A DNA stretch of 64,000 nucleotides from Flavobacterium ajazii (GTDB lineage Bacteria > Bacteroidota > Bacteroidia > Flavobacteriales > Flavobacteriaceae). Positions 55,702 to 63,195 of the stretch are shown piece after piece. The position numbers and the translations under genes are program-made. The DNA is taken from the NCBI RefSeq assembly GCF_010614725.1, contig NZ_JAAEHL010000003.1, forward strand, positions 1 through 64,000, read 5' to 3'. The notes beneath the pieces are model-generated. The model saw only the letters and a program-made list of their open reading frames with translations. It made no database searches and was not told the origin of the DNA. Each line of letters begins with the position of its first letter. Position 1 is the first letter of the stretch.

Positions 55702-56892
55702 TTATCTTCCTGTTATTACTTCCAGAAATAACTTAAAAATGCTTGATTTTTTCTCTTTTATTTCTTCATCTAAGAATGAAAAATTTGAACTTAAGTTCAA
55801 TTTGGCGTTTTCTTCTATATTTGAAATAACAATAGTTAGTTTTTGAGGAAGATCTAATTTAATTTCACACTCCAAATAAACGCTTTCCAGGACGTTGGTG
55901 TTCGGGTCCAGAAAATAATACGCTGTATAGCTACCCTCTGCTTTTTCGGCATTGTTTTCTTCTGAATCATCTTCAGCAAATAACAAATTGTTTTCAAAGT
56001 CATTTTTGCTTCTTAGATCTGAAAGTATACCGGTTTGCGTTATATTAATTAAATTATAAGCATCAAGAGTGGGTAAAATAATCTGCTCAGCAGTAAATGA
56101 CACATTTCCTGTTTTTTGTGATATAGGAAATTCTATCACCTGTTGAATGGTAAGGTTTTGGGTATATTCAATGTTTAGGCTGTTAAAAAAGACTTTTAAA
56201 AACCAATCTTTGGATAATGAATCAAAAATAATTTCATCATTTTGCAGTCTGTCTTCAAATTTAAGCAGTGCTTCATGTAATACTTCTCCCTGAAAATCCT
56301 TAAGTACTTTGCGCTTTACTTTCTGCCAGCGGTTGCGGATATCTTCATAATTATATATGGCCACTAATTCTCCTTTTGTATCAATAACTACTTGCAGGGG
56401 ATAAAAGACTTTAGCCGTTTTCTCAGCTAATTCATCGGCCATTGTATCAGCCTCTTTTCCATCAATATATACTTGGGATATTCTATTAATTTCTATTAGC
56501 GAAAAATCATTTTTATCTTTATTTATAAACTTCACATTAATTTCTTCTTTTACTGTGTGCTGCTCTTCACCATTTTCTATGGTGTACATTGCTAAGTAAT
56601 TATTGTTAAGTCCCTGAGGTGTAAATGGTAATTTGAAGTTGTTTGCAAAATGTACATTTTCACGATGCGTCGCTCTGGCGATTTTAGATTCTTCTGATTC
56701 AATGATCAGAAACTTCAAATGTGGTTTAAAGTCAGCTTCGATTAAATCATCTAAGGGACATCGCATATTATGATAAGATCTCAAAGAATAAGAATCAACT
56801 TCTAGTTTTTCTGCTACCTTTTTTAATGTATCACCTTCTTTTATTTTGTAAACTAAATGATTTTCATAAGCGAAATCAGGAATATATAACAT
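55702..56892 (-). CDS. LysM-domain protein of the effector island
   Basis: 396 residues, no signal peptide. A LysM domain lies near the N-terminus (about 14-62, VYKIKEGDTLKKVAEKLEVD, YSLRSYHNMRCPLDDLIEA). The remaining ~330 residues are mixed alpha/beta, with TMADELAEKTAKVFYPLQVV and a long helical stretch, ending in a beta segment. LysM followed by DUF4280 is a recurrent pair in Bacteroidota, where the LysM protein is thought to act as adaptor or chaperone for the tip or its cargo; this is known from context rather than mechanism. It is the first gene of the leftward cluster. The 387 bp before the next feature hold no gene. Confidence 0.85.
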   Translation of the reverse strand: MLYIPDFAYENHLVYKIKEGDTLKKVAEKLEVDSYSLRSYHNMRCPLDDLIEADFKPHLKFLIIESEESKIARATHRENVHFANNFKLPFTPQGLNNNYLAMYTIENGEEQHTVKEEINVKFINKDKNDFSLIEINRISQVYIDGKEADTMADELAEKTAKVFYPLQVVIDTKGELVAIYNYEDIRNRWQKVKRKVLKDFQGEVLHEALLKFEDRLQNDEIIFDSLSKDWFLKVFFNSLNIEYTQNLTIQQVIEFPISQKTGNVSFTAEQIILPTLDAYNLINITQTGILSDLRSKNDFENNLLFAEDDSEENNAEKAEGSYTAYYFLDPNTNVLESVYLECEIKLDLPQKLTIVISNIEENAKLNLSSNFSFLDEEIKEKKSSIFKLFLEVITGR

Positions 56893-57279
56893 GAGGTTAA
56901 ATTTATTTTCGGGGTTTATTATATTTTTTTATTGATCAATCTTCCTGGCCATTTTTGTTTTCAAATCACTATTTTGAAGATTAATATCTATTTATTTTTA
57001 AATTGTAAGTAAAAAACCACGAAATTAAATTAAGGCTTTAGTCTTTAAATCATATTAGTTTTACTTTTCGTACAATGTGCTTTTTAAATATTAACAAGTT
57101 TAATAATACTTTTGAATGTGAAATTTTTTTGCGAATATATGTATTAATTTTTGAATCTTGTCTTGAAAAAATCGATAAAAAGTAAATTAATACGCTGATA
57201 AGAAACTAACTTATATTTAAAGCGTAGAGGTGTGTTTCTCCATTATTGAAGTGTCTAAAAATAAAATACTAAAACACAA

Positions 57280-57330
57280 ACATCATTAGCTATATTGCGA
57301 TTGCGTAATGAGCAATATAGCTAATGATGT
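57280..57330 (-). terminator. Strong terminator of the PRTRC operon
   Basis: Perfect 19-bp arms ACATCATTAGCTATATTGC (57280-57298) and GCAATATAGCTAATGATGT (57312-57330), with a 13-nt loop. On the minus strand it is followed by a T-rich run, as expected for leftward transcription ending after thiF. The 56893-57279 part of the gap shows only AT-rich sequence. Confidence 0.8.
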
Positions 57331-57395
57331 TGTTCCGTTTTAAAGCGCCCCGCAATTGCCCACCCGTAGGAAGCTCAATTGCGGTTCGGTGGGAA

Positions 57396-58199
57396 TCAGC
57401 CCACCATTATGGGTTCTGTTTTAAAATTTCCCAGATTCAGAAAAAATCCTCTGTGGGCGGTCATTCCTTCACGAAATAACTTCCATAAAAGCGATGCTCC
57501 CATACTGGCAAGTGTTGCATTTATAAACAAATCCTGTTTTTCGAGTGCCTCGGCAAGGGAACAACTCGGCTCATTGTTATCGCTCTGGGCTTGCAGTAAT
57601 TCCTTAAATTCATCGGTTACCATTGGAAGACTCGACACAGTGTTGTATAGTTTGGAATCAGGCTGTTGGATTTCGCTGATTGTGGAAAGTATTGCCTGTC
57701 CTGTATTTTGAGCATTGCCGAGGTCAAGCCAATATAGGGATTTGGTACGTTCAAAATCGCTGTTTGCGTTGCAATTCAGCAGGAAATCTGCAACATCAAA
57801 ACGTGCCGATATGGTATCCACACAACTTACATAGAGGTTCGACCTGCCACGATTGGGCAGGGATTTCAGATTTGCTGTTGAGAACTGCTCGATTACAGCT
57901 TTCCAATTCGTTCCGAAAAAACGGTTGGTGCGGTTGATGAGTGCTACGGCTTTAGGAAGTCCTACCTCAGCATCAGCAAAAAGCTGTCGTCCCTGATTGG
58001 CATTAGTGACTACATCATCATCAAATAAATTGACCTGCAATCCTACATGACCCAAAGCGATAAGGCTGTGGTTCATTCTTGCGAGTTCGGTGAGCATCCT
58101 GCTTCCTGTCCCTCCTGCCCCAATGAGATTTACCGTTATTGGGTTGGCTGGGTTTATCAGGTAATTGTGCGTATAATGCATGGTATTTTGTGTGTTCAT
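57396..58199 (-). CDS. PRTRC system ThiF family protein
   Basis: 267 residues. A Rossmann nucleotide-binding start (TVNLIGAGGTGSRMLTELAR) and an E1/ThiF-like body (QVNLFDDDVVTNANQGRQLF, LYVSCVDTISARFDVADFLL, YWLDLGNAQNTGQAILS) match the ThiF-like member of the PRTRC gene set. Canonical E1 catalytic cysteine context is not obvious. PRTRC genes are carried by plasmids and integrative elements; their joint function is unknown. It overlaps PRTRC B by 4 bp and ends at the strong hairpin. The high-identity start and lower AT content than surrounding DNA suit a separately acquired element. A decayed copy of its 3' end lies at 44.1 kb. Confidence 0.9.
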   Translation of the reverse strand: MNTQNTMHYTHNYLINPANPITVNLIGAGGTGSRMLTELARMNHSLIALGHVGLQVNLFDDDVVTNANQGRQLFADAEVGLPKAVALINRTNRFFGTNWKAVIEQFSTANLKSLPNRGRSNLYVSCVDTISARFDVADFLLNCNANSDFERTKSLYWLDLGNAQNTGQAILSTISEIQQPDSKLYNTVSSLPMVTDEFKELLQAQSDNNEPSCSLAEALEKQDLFINATLASMGASLLWKLFREGMTAHRGFFLNLGNFKTEPIMVG

Positions 58200-58912
58200 G
58201 ATAGTATATTTTTAATTGTTAAATCATTTTTAAGTAAGGATTTTAACGGGAAATGTTTTTCTGTATTTACAAGTTTTTGCCACATTTGGACTAAATTAGT
58301 CTTGATAGGACTTTTTTCTATAATCAAATGACTGAAATAGCTGTTAAAAAAATACTGCTCCCAAAGTAAGATAAACTCTTCCAAATGGCAGTTGGGCTTT
58401 ATGTTAACTGATACCGTTCCCATACAAACCCTGCCATCGGTGTATACATTAAAAAAGGGTGCATGATATAAATTAGTCTGTTCATTTATCTGCGTTTCAG
58501 TATCCATTGCATAAATGTAAAGGGTGTTTTTAGAAGCTTTCCACAGCAAAGGCGGTACAAATGCTTCGCCGTTTTTTATCCCTAAACTTTCCACAAAAAA
58601 CAAACTGACTTTTTGGGCAGGCGTGAACCAAATAGCAGAACCATTCTGCTCGGGATTGAGATGCAGTACATTTTTAGGAAGCATTCCTGATGGTTTTAGA
58701 AATTTACGTGTGAGTTCGTCTGACGTATCAAGGGTACTGGCGAGCTGTGTACTTTCTTTCAGGCTTAAGGGATGGGCGTTTATGGGACAGCCATTTTTAT
58801 CCATGTCATAGGCTTCCACATAAATGGATTTTTCAGCAGAATCTTTCTGATAGACCACAAAGGCTTTTACAGGATTGTATAGGCTTCCGAATTTTTGGGT
58901 TATATCTTTCAT
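58196..58912 (-). CDS. PRTRC system protein B
   Basis: 238 residues. Features of the family: GCPINAHPLSLKESTQLAST, LPKNVLHLNPEQNGSAIWFT, PAQKVSLFFVESLGIKNGEA, PPLLWKASKNTLYIYAM and APFFNVYTDGRVCMGTVSVN. It lies in the fixed order before ThiF, with ATGA overlaps on both sides, so translation is coupled along the operon. No enzymatic motif is known for the family. Assignment rests on recognisable conserved blocks and on operon position. Confidence 0.88.
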   Translation of the reverse strand: MKDITQKFGSLYNPVKAFVVYQKDSAEKSIYVEAYDMDKNGCPINAHPLSLKESTQLASTLDTSDELTRKFLKPSGMLPKNVLHLNPEQNGSAIWFTPAQKVSLFFVESLGIKNGEAFVPPLLWKASKNTLYIYAMDTETQINEQTNLYHAPFFNVYTDGRVCMGTVSVNIKPNCHLEEFILLWEQYFFNSYFSHLIIEKSPIKTNLVQMWQKLVNTEKHFPLKSLLKNDLTIKNILS

Positions 58913-60000
58913 AGCGTATTATTTAAAAGGGTGCATAAATCATTTAGAAGCGGAAACAATCTGTATTCAAAATCGAGCGCTTTAGGTCTTAACTCGTTTT
59001 GGGTATCATAGATTTGCAGTAGTGTCGGTTCTTCTATTTCGGAGCACTCGTTAAATTCATCATTGATTACCCGTGCAATATTCTCATAAAGTGCTCCATC
59101 GGTATCTGCGATAAAAGAAATATACTGTTCTGCCCTTATAATCCCTTCCTCACTTTCAAATTCCCGATTCGATGTATTTTGAAAAATTGTACCCGAAGGA
59201 TATTCGAACATTAATGCCAATGCCTGTTTGGCAACACTCAGACAGTCTTTTTCAAAATCAGTATTGGATTTATAACTGTGGATACGTTTTTGAAAGACGT
59301 TTAAATGATAGGGATTATACATTTTACGGTGCATCACATCTCCATAGTAAGAAGCTGTGTTTAATTCTGAAATCATACTATTTTCGCCTTGGCAATCTTC
59401 ATCCTCCAATTCATCAATCAGCCATTCTTCCATACATTCATAATGATAATACAGACAACTGCTGTCTTCCCTGTAATAGGGAATCCCTGCAATATGGTAG
59501 AGATAAGCAAAAACAGAGAGCAGTAATTCTGCGGTTGTTTTCTGTTTCCTGTTTTGCAACAGTCTGTACAGGGGCAGTACAGGAATATAGTACAGCGTAT
59601 TGCATGTATTATATATATGTCTGGTCGCTAATTTTATACTTCCATCATCATCCTGCATAATAGACAATTCAATATCACACCCCAAACCATTAAGCTGTTT
59701 CTGCGCATCCGAATGTGCCAAGAGTATATTATAGGGATAGGATTTGCCTGTGGTATCCAAAACTTCAAAACCATACAGCCCTGTAAGTAGAGCAAGCGAA
59801 CTGAAAAAATCTTTTTCCACCTGATTTTGGTTTGGCATTTTTTTACCCATCTCGAACAACGGCAGAAAGGAATGTCTTAAAAAACCATCGGCAAAAGGGC
59901 GAGCGGAGCGGAGCTGTTCGGGCTGTTTTTTACTTCCTGCGCATCTGCAAGCCGGTCTGTGTTTTCTGCCCATTTTCCTAACTGTCTGTATAGTCTGCAT
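58909..60000 (-). CDS. Probable PRTRC system protein F
   Basis: 363 residues. Start MQTIQTVRKMGRKHRPACRC, with a Cys/Arg-rich opening, then a helical, Tyr- and acidic-rich body (LLLSVFAYLYHIAGIPYYRE, YYHYECMEEWLIDELEDEDC, AKQALALMFEYPSGTIFQNT). Length and place (between C and B) fit PRTRC protein F, but conserved blocks are less clear to me than for B, C, E and ThiF, so the letter is tentative. The start is uncertain; an internal ATG at MGKKMPNQN would drop about 50 residues. It overlaps B by 4 bp. Confidence 0.65.
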   Translation of the reverse strand: MQTIQTVRKMGRKHRPACRCAGSKKQPEQLRSARPFADGFLRHSFLPLFEMGKKMPNQNQVEKDFFSSLALLTGLYGFEVLDTTGKSYPYNILLAHSDAQKQLNGLGCDIELSIMQDDDGSIKLATRHIYNTCNTLYYIPVLPLYRLLQNRKQKTTAELLLSVFAYLYHIAGIPYYREDSSCLYYHYECMEEWLIDELEDEDCQGENSMISELNTASYYGDVMHRKMYNPYHLNVFQKRIHSYKSNTDFEKDCLSVAKQALALMFEYPSGTIFQNTSNREFESEEGIIRAEQYISFIADTDGALYENIARVINDEFNECSEIEEPTLLQIYDTQNELRPKALDFEYRLFPLLNDLCTLLNNTL

Positions 60001-60056
60001 AACTTTTTATTTTTGGGTAGTTTGATACTGCCTGTTATCGTTTGCGTTTTCATGGT

Positions 60057-60275
60057 TTATCCTTTTGTGCCGATTTGTGATACAAATTTGTACTGCACTG
60101 CATCATCATTTATAACAGGTCCTTCTATGGATGCGGTTGTCAATATTGGATAGGTCTGGGCATAAAAGTTTAGTACCGCTTCGGGACTGAATGACGGAGA
60201 TGGGTCAGCGAGTTTAATATCTATTTCTTTATCCCTAAAAGTAAATATGCGCTCTAAGGTGGTTGCTGTTAACAT
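60057..60275 (-). CDS. PRTRC system protein C
   Basis: 72 residues, the typical size. LERIFTFRDKEIDIKLADPS, FSPEAVLNFYAQTYPILTTA and SIEGPVINDDAVQYKFVSQI give the family's pattern (a ubiquitin-like small fold has been suggested because it travels with ThiF and other ubiquitin-type genes; that is inference). Starts 7 bp inside the end of PRTRC E, so the two are translationally coupled, and it precedes F by 56 bp. Confidence 0.9.
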   Translation of the reverse strand: MLTATTLERIFTFRDKEIDIKLADPSPSFSPEAVLNFYAQTYPILTTASIEGPVINDDAVQYKFVSQIGTKG

Positions 60276-60808
60276 GGTTCATCTGTATTAGGGTCATTGA
60301 AAAGGTCTATTGGGAATTTATCGGAAAGCTCTGCTTTGCGGGCGTGAATAATGTCTTTATATTCAGGATAAAGTTCAGCAGACGGCACTTTCATCCATGC
60401 TTCTTTAAACTTTCCTGCTATTTCGAGTTCTTCTGCTTTTTTCATAGCAGATTCGTACTGTTTCTGCAATTCGAATTTTTCTTTGCCCATCTTCAGAATG
60501 TTGTCTTTTTCCATCTGCGAGGTCACTTTAGCCTGCTCTTTTTCTTTAAGGAACTGCTCCATATTGGCAAAAAGCTGTGCGGTATCTCGTACAGGCTGTG
60601 CAATCGCTTCAAAAAATCCTTTGTCGAGTTCCTCAGCCGTACCTTTGAGCAGAATAGGCGGTACTTTTTTACGGGCATCATCGCCAACAGTATCGTTAAA
60701 AAACAAAACCGATACAATGAACTTGTCAGTATCTTCCCTGGCTATGTTTATTTTCCAATTCCCTGCTACCTGCAAGGAAAGGACTGCTTTAAAAAAATTG
60801 GTTTCCAT
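60269..60808 (-). CDS. PRTRC system protein E
   Basis: 179 residues. Conserved N-terminus FFKAVLSLQVAGNWKINIAR and DARKKVPPILLKGTAEELDK GFF, followed by a long charged coiled coil (about 75-150, EQFLKEKEQAKVTSQMEKDN). The coiled-coil acidic/basic middle is typical of E. It overlaps C by 7 bp and is itself 4 bp after a small leftward gene, so it sits in the same transcript. Cytosolic; function unknown. Confidence 0.9.
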   Translation of the reverse strand: METNFFKAVLSLQVAGNWKINIAREDTDKFIVSVLFFNDTVGDDARKKVPPILLKGTAEELDKGFFEAIAQPVRDTAQLFANMEQFLKEKEQAKVTSQMEKDNILKMGKEKFELQKQYESAMKKAEELEIAGKFKEAWMKVPSAELYPEYKDIIHARKAELSDKFPIDLFNDPNTDEPC

Positions 60809-60812
60809 TGCT

Positions 60813-61019
60813 TTACTGTTTTGTTTCTTTTACCTTTAAATCGCTAATTTTTATAAGTTTTTCATACATATCCTGCCAATAGGCTTGTCGTTTCTTATCA
60901 AACTTTTCAAAGAGTTTATCGGTATGGGAAAAATTTTTGAAATAATCTGCCTGCTTTATTGCTTGGTTTAAATTGGTAACCTCTACATTTTCTCCGTTTT
61001 TATCTTCTATCTGTATCAT
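60813..61019 (-). CDS. Small conserved-position protein of the PRTRC operon
   Basis: 68 residues, lysine-rich, mostly helical (LNQAIKQADYFKNFSHTDKL, FDKKRQAYWQDMYEKLIKIS), starting MIQIEDKNGENVEVTNL. Its stop is 4 bp before PRTRC E and its start about 50 bp after the DUF932 gene. Similar small helical proteins sit between DUF932 and PRTRC E in other Bacteroidota elements as I recall; the family is unnamed to me. Confidence 0.7.
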   Translation of the reverse strand: MIQIEDKNGENVEVTNLNQAIKQADYFKNFSHTDKLFEKFDKKRQAYWQDMYEKLIKISDLKVKETKQ

Positions 61020-61066
61020 GCTGTCAGGGTTTAAAAGAAGAGGCAGAAACTGCCTCTCCTGATTGG

Positions 61067-62128
61067 TTAATTAAGAATCAAAGCATCCGAACCTTTACTT
61101 GCAAAATCCACACAAAGATTAAAAGCCGATTGTGTGCGAATCTGCGCTGTGCCACCCATCAAAAGAGAAGTTAATTTGGCTTCTTCATCTTTGTAATTTC
61201 TCATATTCTGGAAGTAGCCCGTTACGGCGTTGTACGCACCAAAGACAGTTCCTTTAGTGGTGTCCATAAGCTGTGTGGGGTTGCTCATAGCATACTCGAA
61301 AGCACTATCAACCATATTGGTAAAACAAGTTGAAAGTTCATCCTCTTTACCATCTTGTATGGTTTTAAGCACTTCTTTGCTCGGAACAAGGGCAGACTGT
61401 ATTAGTTTTTTAACTTCATTGTCTGTGATTCGGATTTTTGTCCAATGGTTAAAAATGGATTCCATCTGTGCTGAGAGCATATCGGATATACCCATTACTT
61501 TGTGTGCCTGTTCTAAACGCTGTTTAGCATTAGAAGTATGACGAATGCGAACGGTATTGGTCTTGTTGTTCATAGCGGCATTAAGCGTATTGTTACATAC
61601 TATTCGTATGGGTGTGAATGCTGCTGTAATGCTTCCGCTTCCGTCATGGGAAGTTGTTAAGAACAAGTATTTTTCGATCAAATCATCGTTACCAAGCCTG
61701 ATATAATCAGGCAGTTTTGCTGTTATAAAAATGCGTTCTCCTTTTCCGAGTGCCCCTGCGGTTTCATATAAAATTCCGTCACCGCCTACGATACTGTCAA
61801 AAAAAGAAAAGGCATCCCTGTTTTGTACAATCTGGTAATCTTTGCCTACCACACCGAGTACGGCATCATTATCGGTGCGTACCGTACTGAAATAATTCGG
61901 GACTTCTATTTTATTGTGAATGCTTTCATTATCCAAAATAATTTCGGCTGAAGTGGGTGTAAACAGCTTTCGTTTTTCTACTTCATAATCCAAACCTGCG
62001 TGTAAAATAGCTTCGGCGCTTGTTGGGTAATCGGTAATGATCTGTCCTAAATTGTGCCATGCTGTTTGTTTAGTGCTGAAAAAACTGTGTTTTCCTGACT
62101 GCTCGTTGTAATTTATATTATGTGCCAT
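61067..62128 (-). CDS. DUF932 protein
   Basis: 353 residues. Clear family start (KTAWHNLGQIITDYPTSAEA with preceding FFSTK), then YFSTVRTDNDAVLGVVGKDY, GGDGILYETAGALGKGERIF, FLTTSHDGSGSITAAFTPIR and VCNNTLNAAM, ending with GTAQIRTQSAFNLCVDFAS. DUF932 proteins are common on phages, plasmids and integrative elements, and are often next to ssb and PRTRC genes. Their role is unknown; a nucleic-acid-related function is suspected. It lies 31 bp after ssb and about 50 bp before a small gene. Confidence 0.92.
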   Translation of the reverse strand: MAHNINYNEQSGKHSFFSTKQTAWHNLGQIITDYPTSAEAILHAGLDYEVEKRKLFTPTSAEIILDNESIHNKIEVPNYFSTVRTDNDAVLGVVGKDYQIVQNRDAFSFFDSIVGGDGILYETAGALGKGERIFITAKLPDYIRLGNDDLIEKYLFLTTSHDGSGSITAAFTPIRIVCNNTLNAAMNNKTNTVRIRHTSNAKQRLEQAHKVMGISDMLSAQMESIFNHWTKIRITDNEVKKLIQSALVPSKEVLKTIQDGKEDELSTCFTNMVDSAFEYAMSNPTQLMDTTKGTVFGAYNAVTGYFQNMRNYKDEEAKLTSLLMGGTAQIRTQSAFNLCVDFASKGSDALILN

Positions 62129-62159
62129 GATGTTAAATTTTAAGTTATTGTTATGTTTG

Positions 62160-62546
62160 TTAAAAAGGTACGTCCTGTGCTTTTTTTGCTTTCTTTTCCT
62201 TTACTGTTGAACTGGCTTTAGCTGTTTCTTCTTTTTTAGGAAAAACCAAAATTTTAATGTTATTGGTGTGAAAGGTCAAAGTGCCCACTGCTACACCTTC
62301 GCTGTTATTGTACACATTCAAACCAATGCGTCCAAAGAGCTGTACTAGAGTTCCTTTTTTAAGCCACTGTGCTGTTGTGGCATTCAGCCAATAGGAACAA
62401 TTGATATAGGTTGTTACTTCTTTTACTTCTGTACTGCCTTTAGGCTTGTAGGTGTCATTGATGGCAATACTGAAATTGACTACTTGTTTGTCCCCGTTCA
62501 CTTTTTGAACTGATGCATCTGCTGTTACTCGTCCTGTGATTTCCAT
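62160..62546 (-). CDS. ssb: Single-stranded DNA-binding protein (element-borne)
   Basis: 128 residues. OB-fold SSB of bacterial type: VTADASVQKVNGDKQVVNFS, TTYINCSYWLNATTAQWLKK, GTLVQLFGRIGLNVYNN, then a basic linker (KKEETAKASSTVKEKKAKKA). It ends DVPF, a variant of the C-terminal tip (D-D-x-P-F) that contacts partner proteins. It is shorter than chromosomal Ssb (usually 140-180 residues) and is the first gene of the operon, so the PRTRC set is probably expressed with it. The upstream promoter is not evident. Confidence 0.92.
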   Translation of the reverse strand: MEITGRVTADASVQKVNGDKQVVNFSIAINDTYKPKGSTEVKEVTTYINCSYWLNATTAQWLKKGTLVQLFGRIGLNVYNNSEGVAVGTLTFHTNNIKILVFPKKEETAKASSTVKEKKAKKAQDVPF

Positions 62547-63195
62547 AATTTTAATTTTTAAAGATTACTACTGTTTACTTTTCTCTAATCCTGCCCTAAC
62601 AAAAAATGTTTTCAAAAGAAAAAACGGGAAAAAAGAAAGCAAGATGCCAGTGGATTAAGGATGCGCAAGTGCTATAAGTCCCGAAGGGTGGCAAGGGGAA
62701 CGCCGCCATTATGCGCACGCAGCATGCTTGAGCCACTATCTTAGCTGCCCTTTTAGTCCGTTTCGAGTGAAAGCTTTAAGTGAAATTTTTGAAGTGTCTT
62801 TATAATGGAGTTTTAAATCATCAGAAAAAAATGAAAATATAGAATCTCAAACAAGATTCAATTATCTCGTCTATCCAAATAGATTTAGAAGAAAATCAAT
62901 GATAGGAATAGCTGGAAGGACGATGGAATGTCAATAAGTATTACTGCTTTACAGCAATTTATTTTGAAACAGCTCATTGGTATAGCTGAAAGATTCGCAT
63001 ATATAAAAATTAGAAATATTTTTTGTACTTGTAAGATTTATAGTTTAAAAACATCTAAATTGTTCCAGAAAGATCCCCTTGAATAGTAAAGTTTCACTGA
63101 GCAATGAAAAGTTCTGTAAGGGTTTGTTTGTGAGAAGTTTAACAGATAGTGAAAATTATATTTAATAAATAAGCATATACAGTAAAATTATAGCA
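62547..63195. other. 649-bp gap with a GC-richer structured block
   Basis: At about 62640-62770 the composition shifts towards G+C, unlike the surrounding AT-rich DNA. The block contains palindromic GCATGC and TGCGCA, phrases AGTCCCGAAGGGTGGC and GGAACGCCGCC, and complementary GCCAGTGG/GAGCCACT segments. This is consistent with an RNA structure, an origin of transfer or an element-end feature. No long frame is open. The rest to 63195 has no feature I can support. Confidence 0.4.

Noticed and set aside
44518..56892. A complete type VI secretion system
   Set aside because: Only tip/adaptor, cargo and neighbours are present; no sheath, tube, baseplate or ATPase genes are in the window.
57379..57711. 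Rightward 110-residue frame opposite thiF
   Set aside because: Antisense shadow of the PRTRC ThiF gene; the minus-strand product has the recognisable family features.
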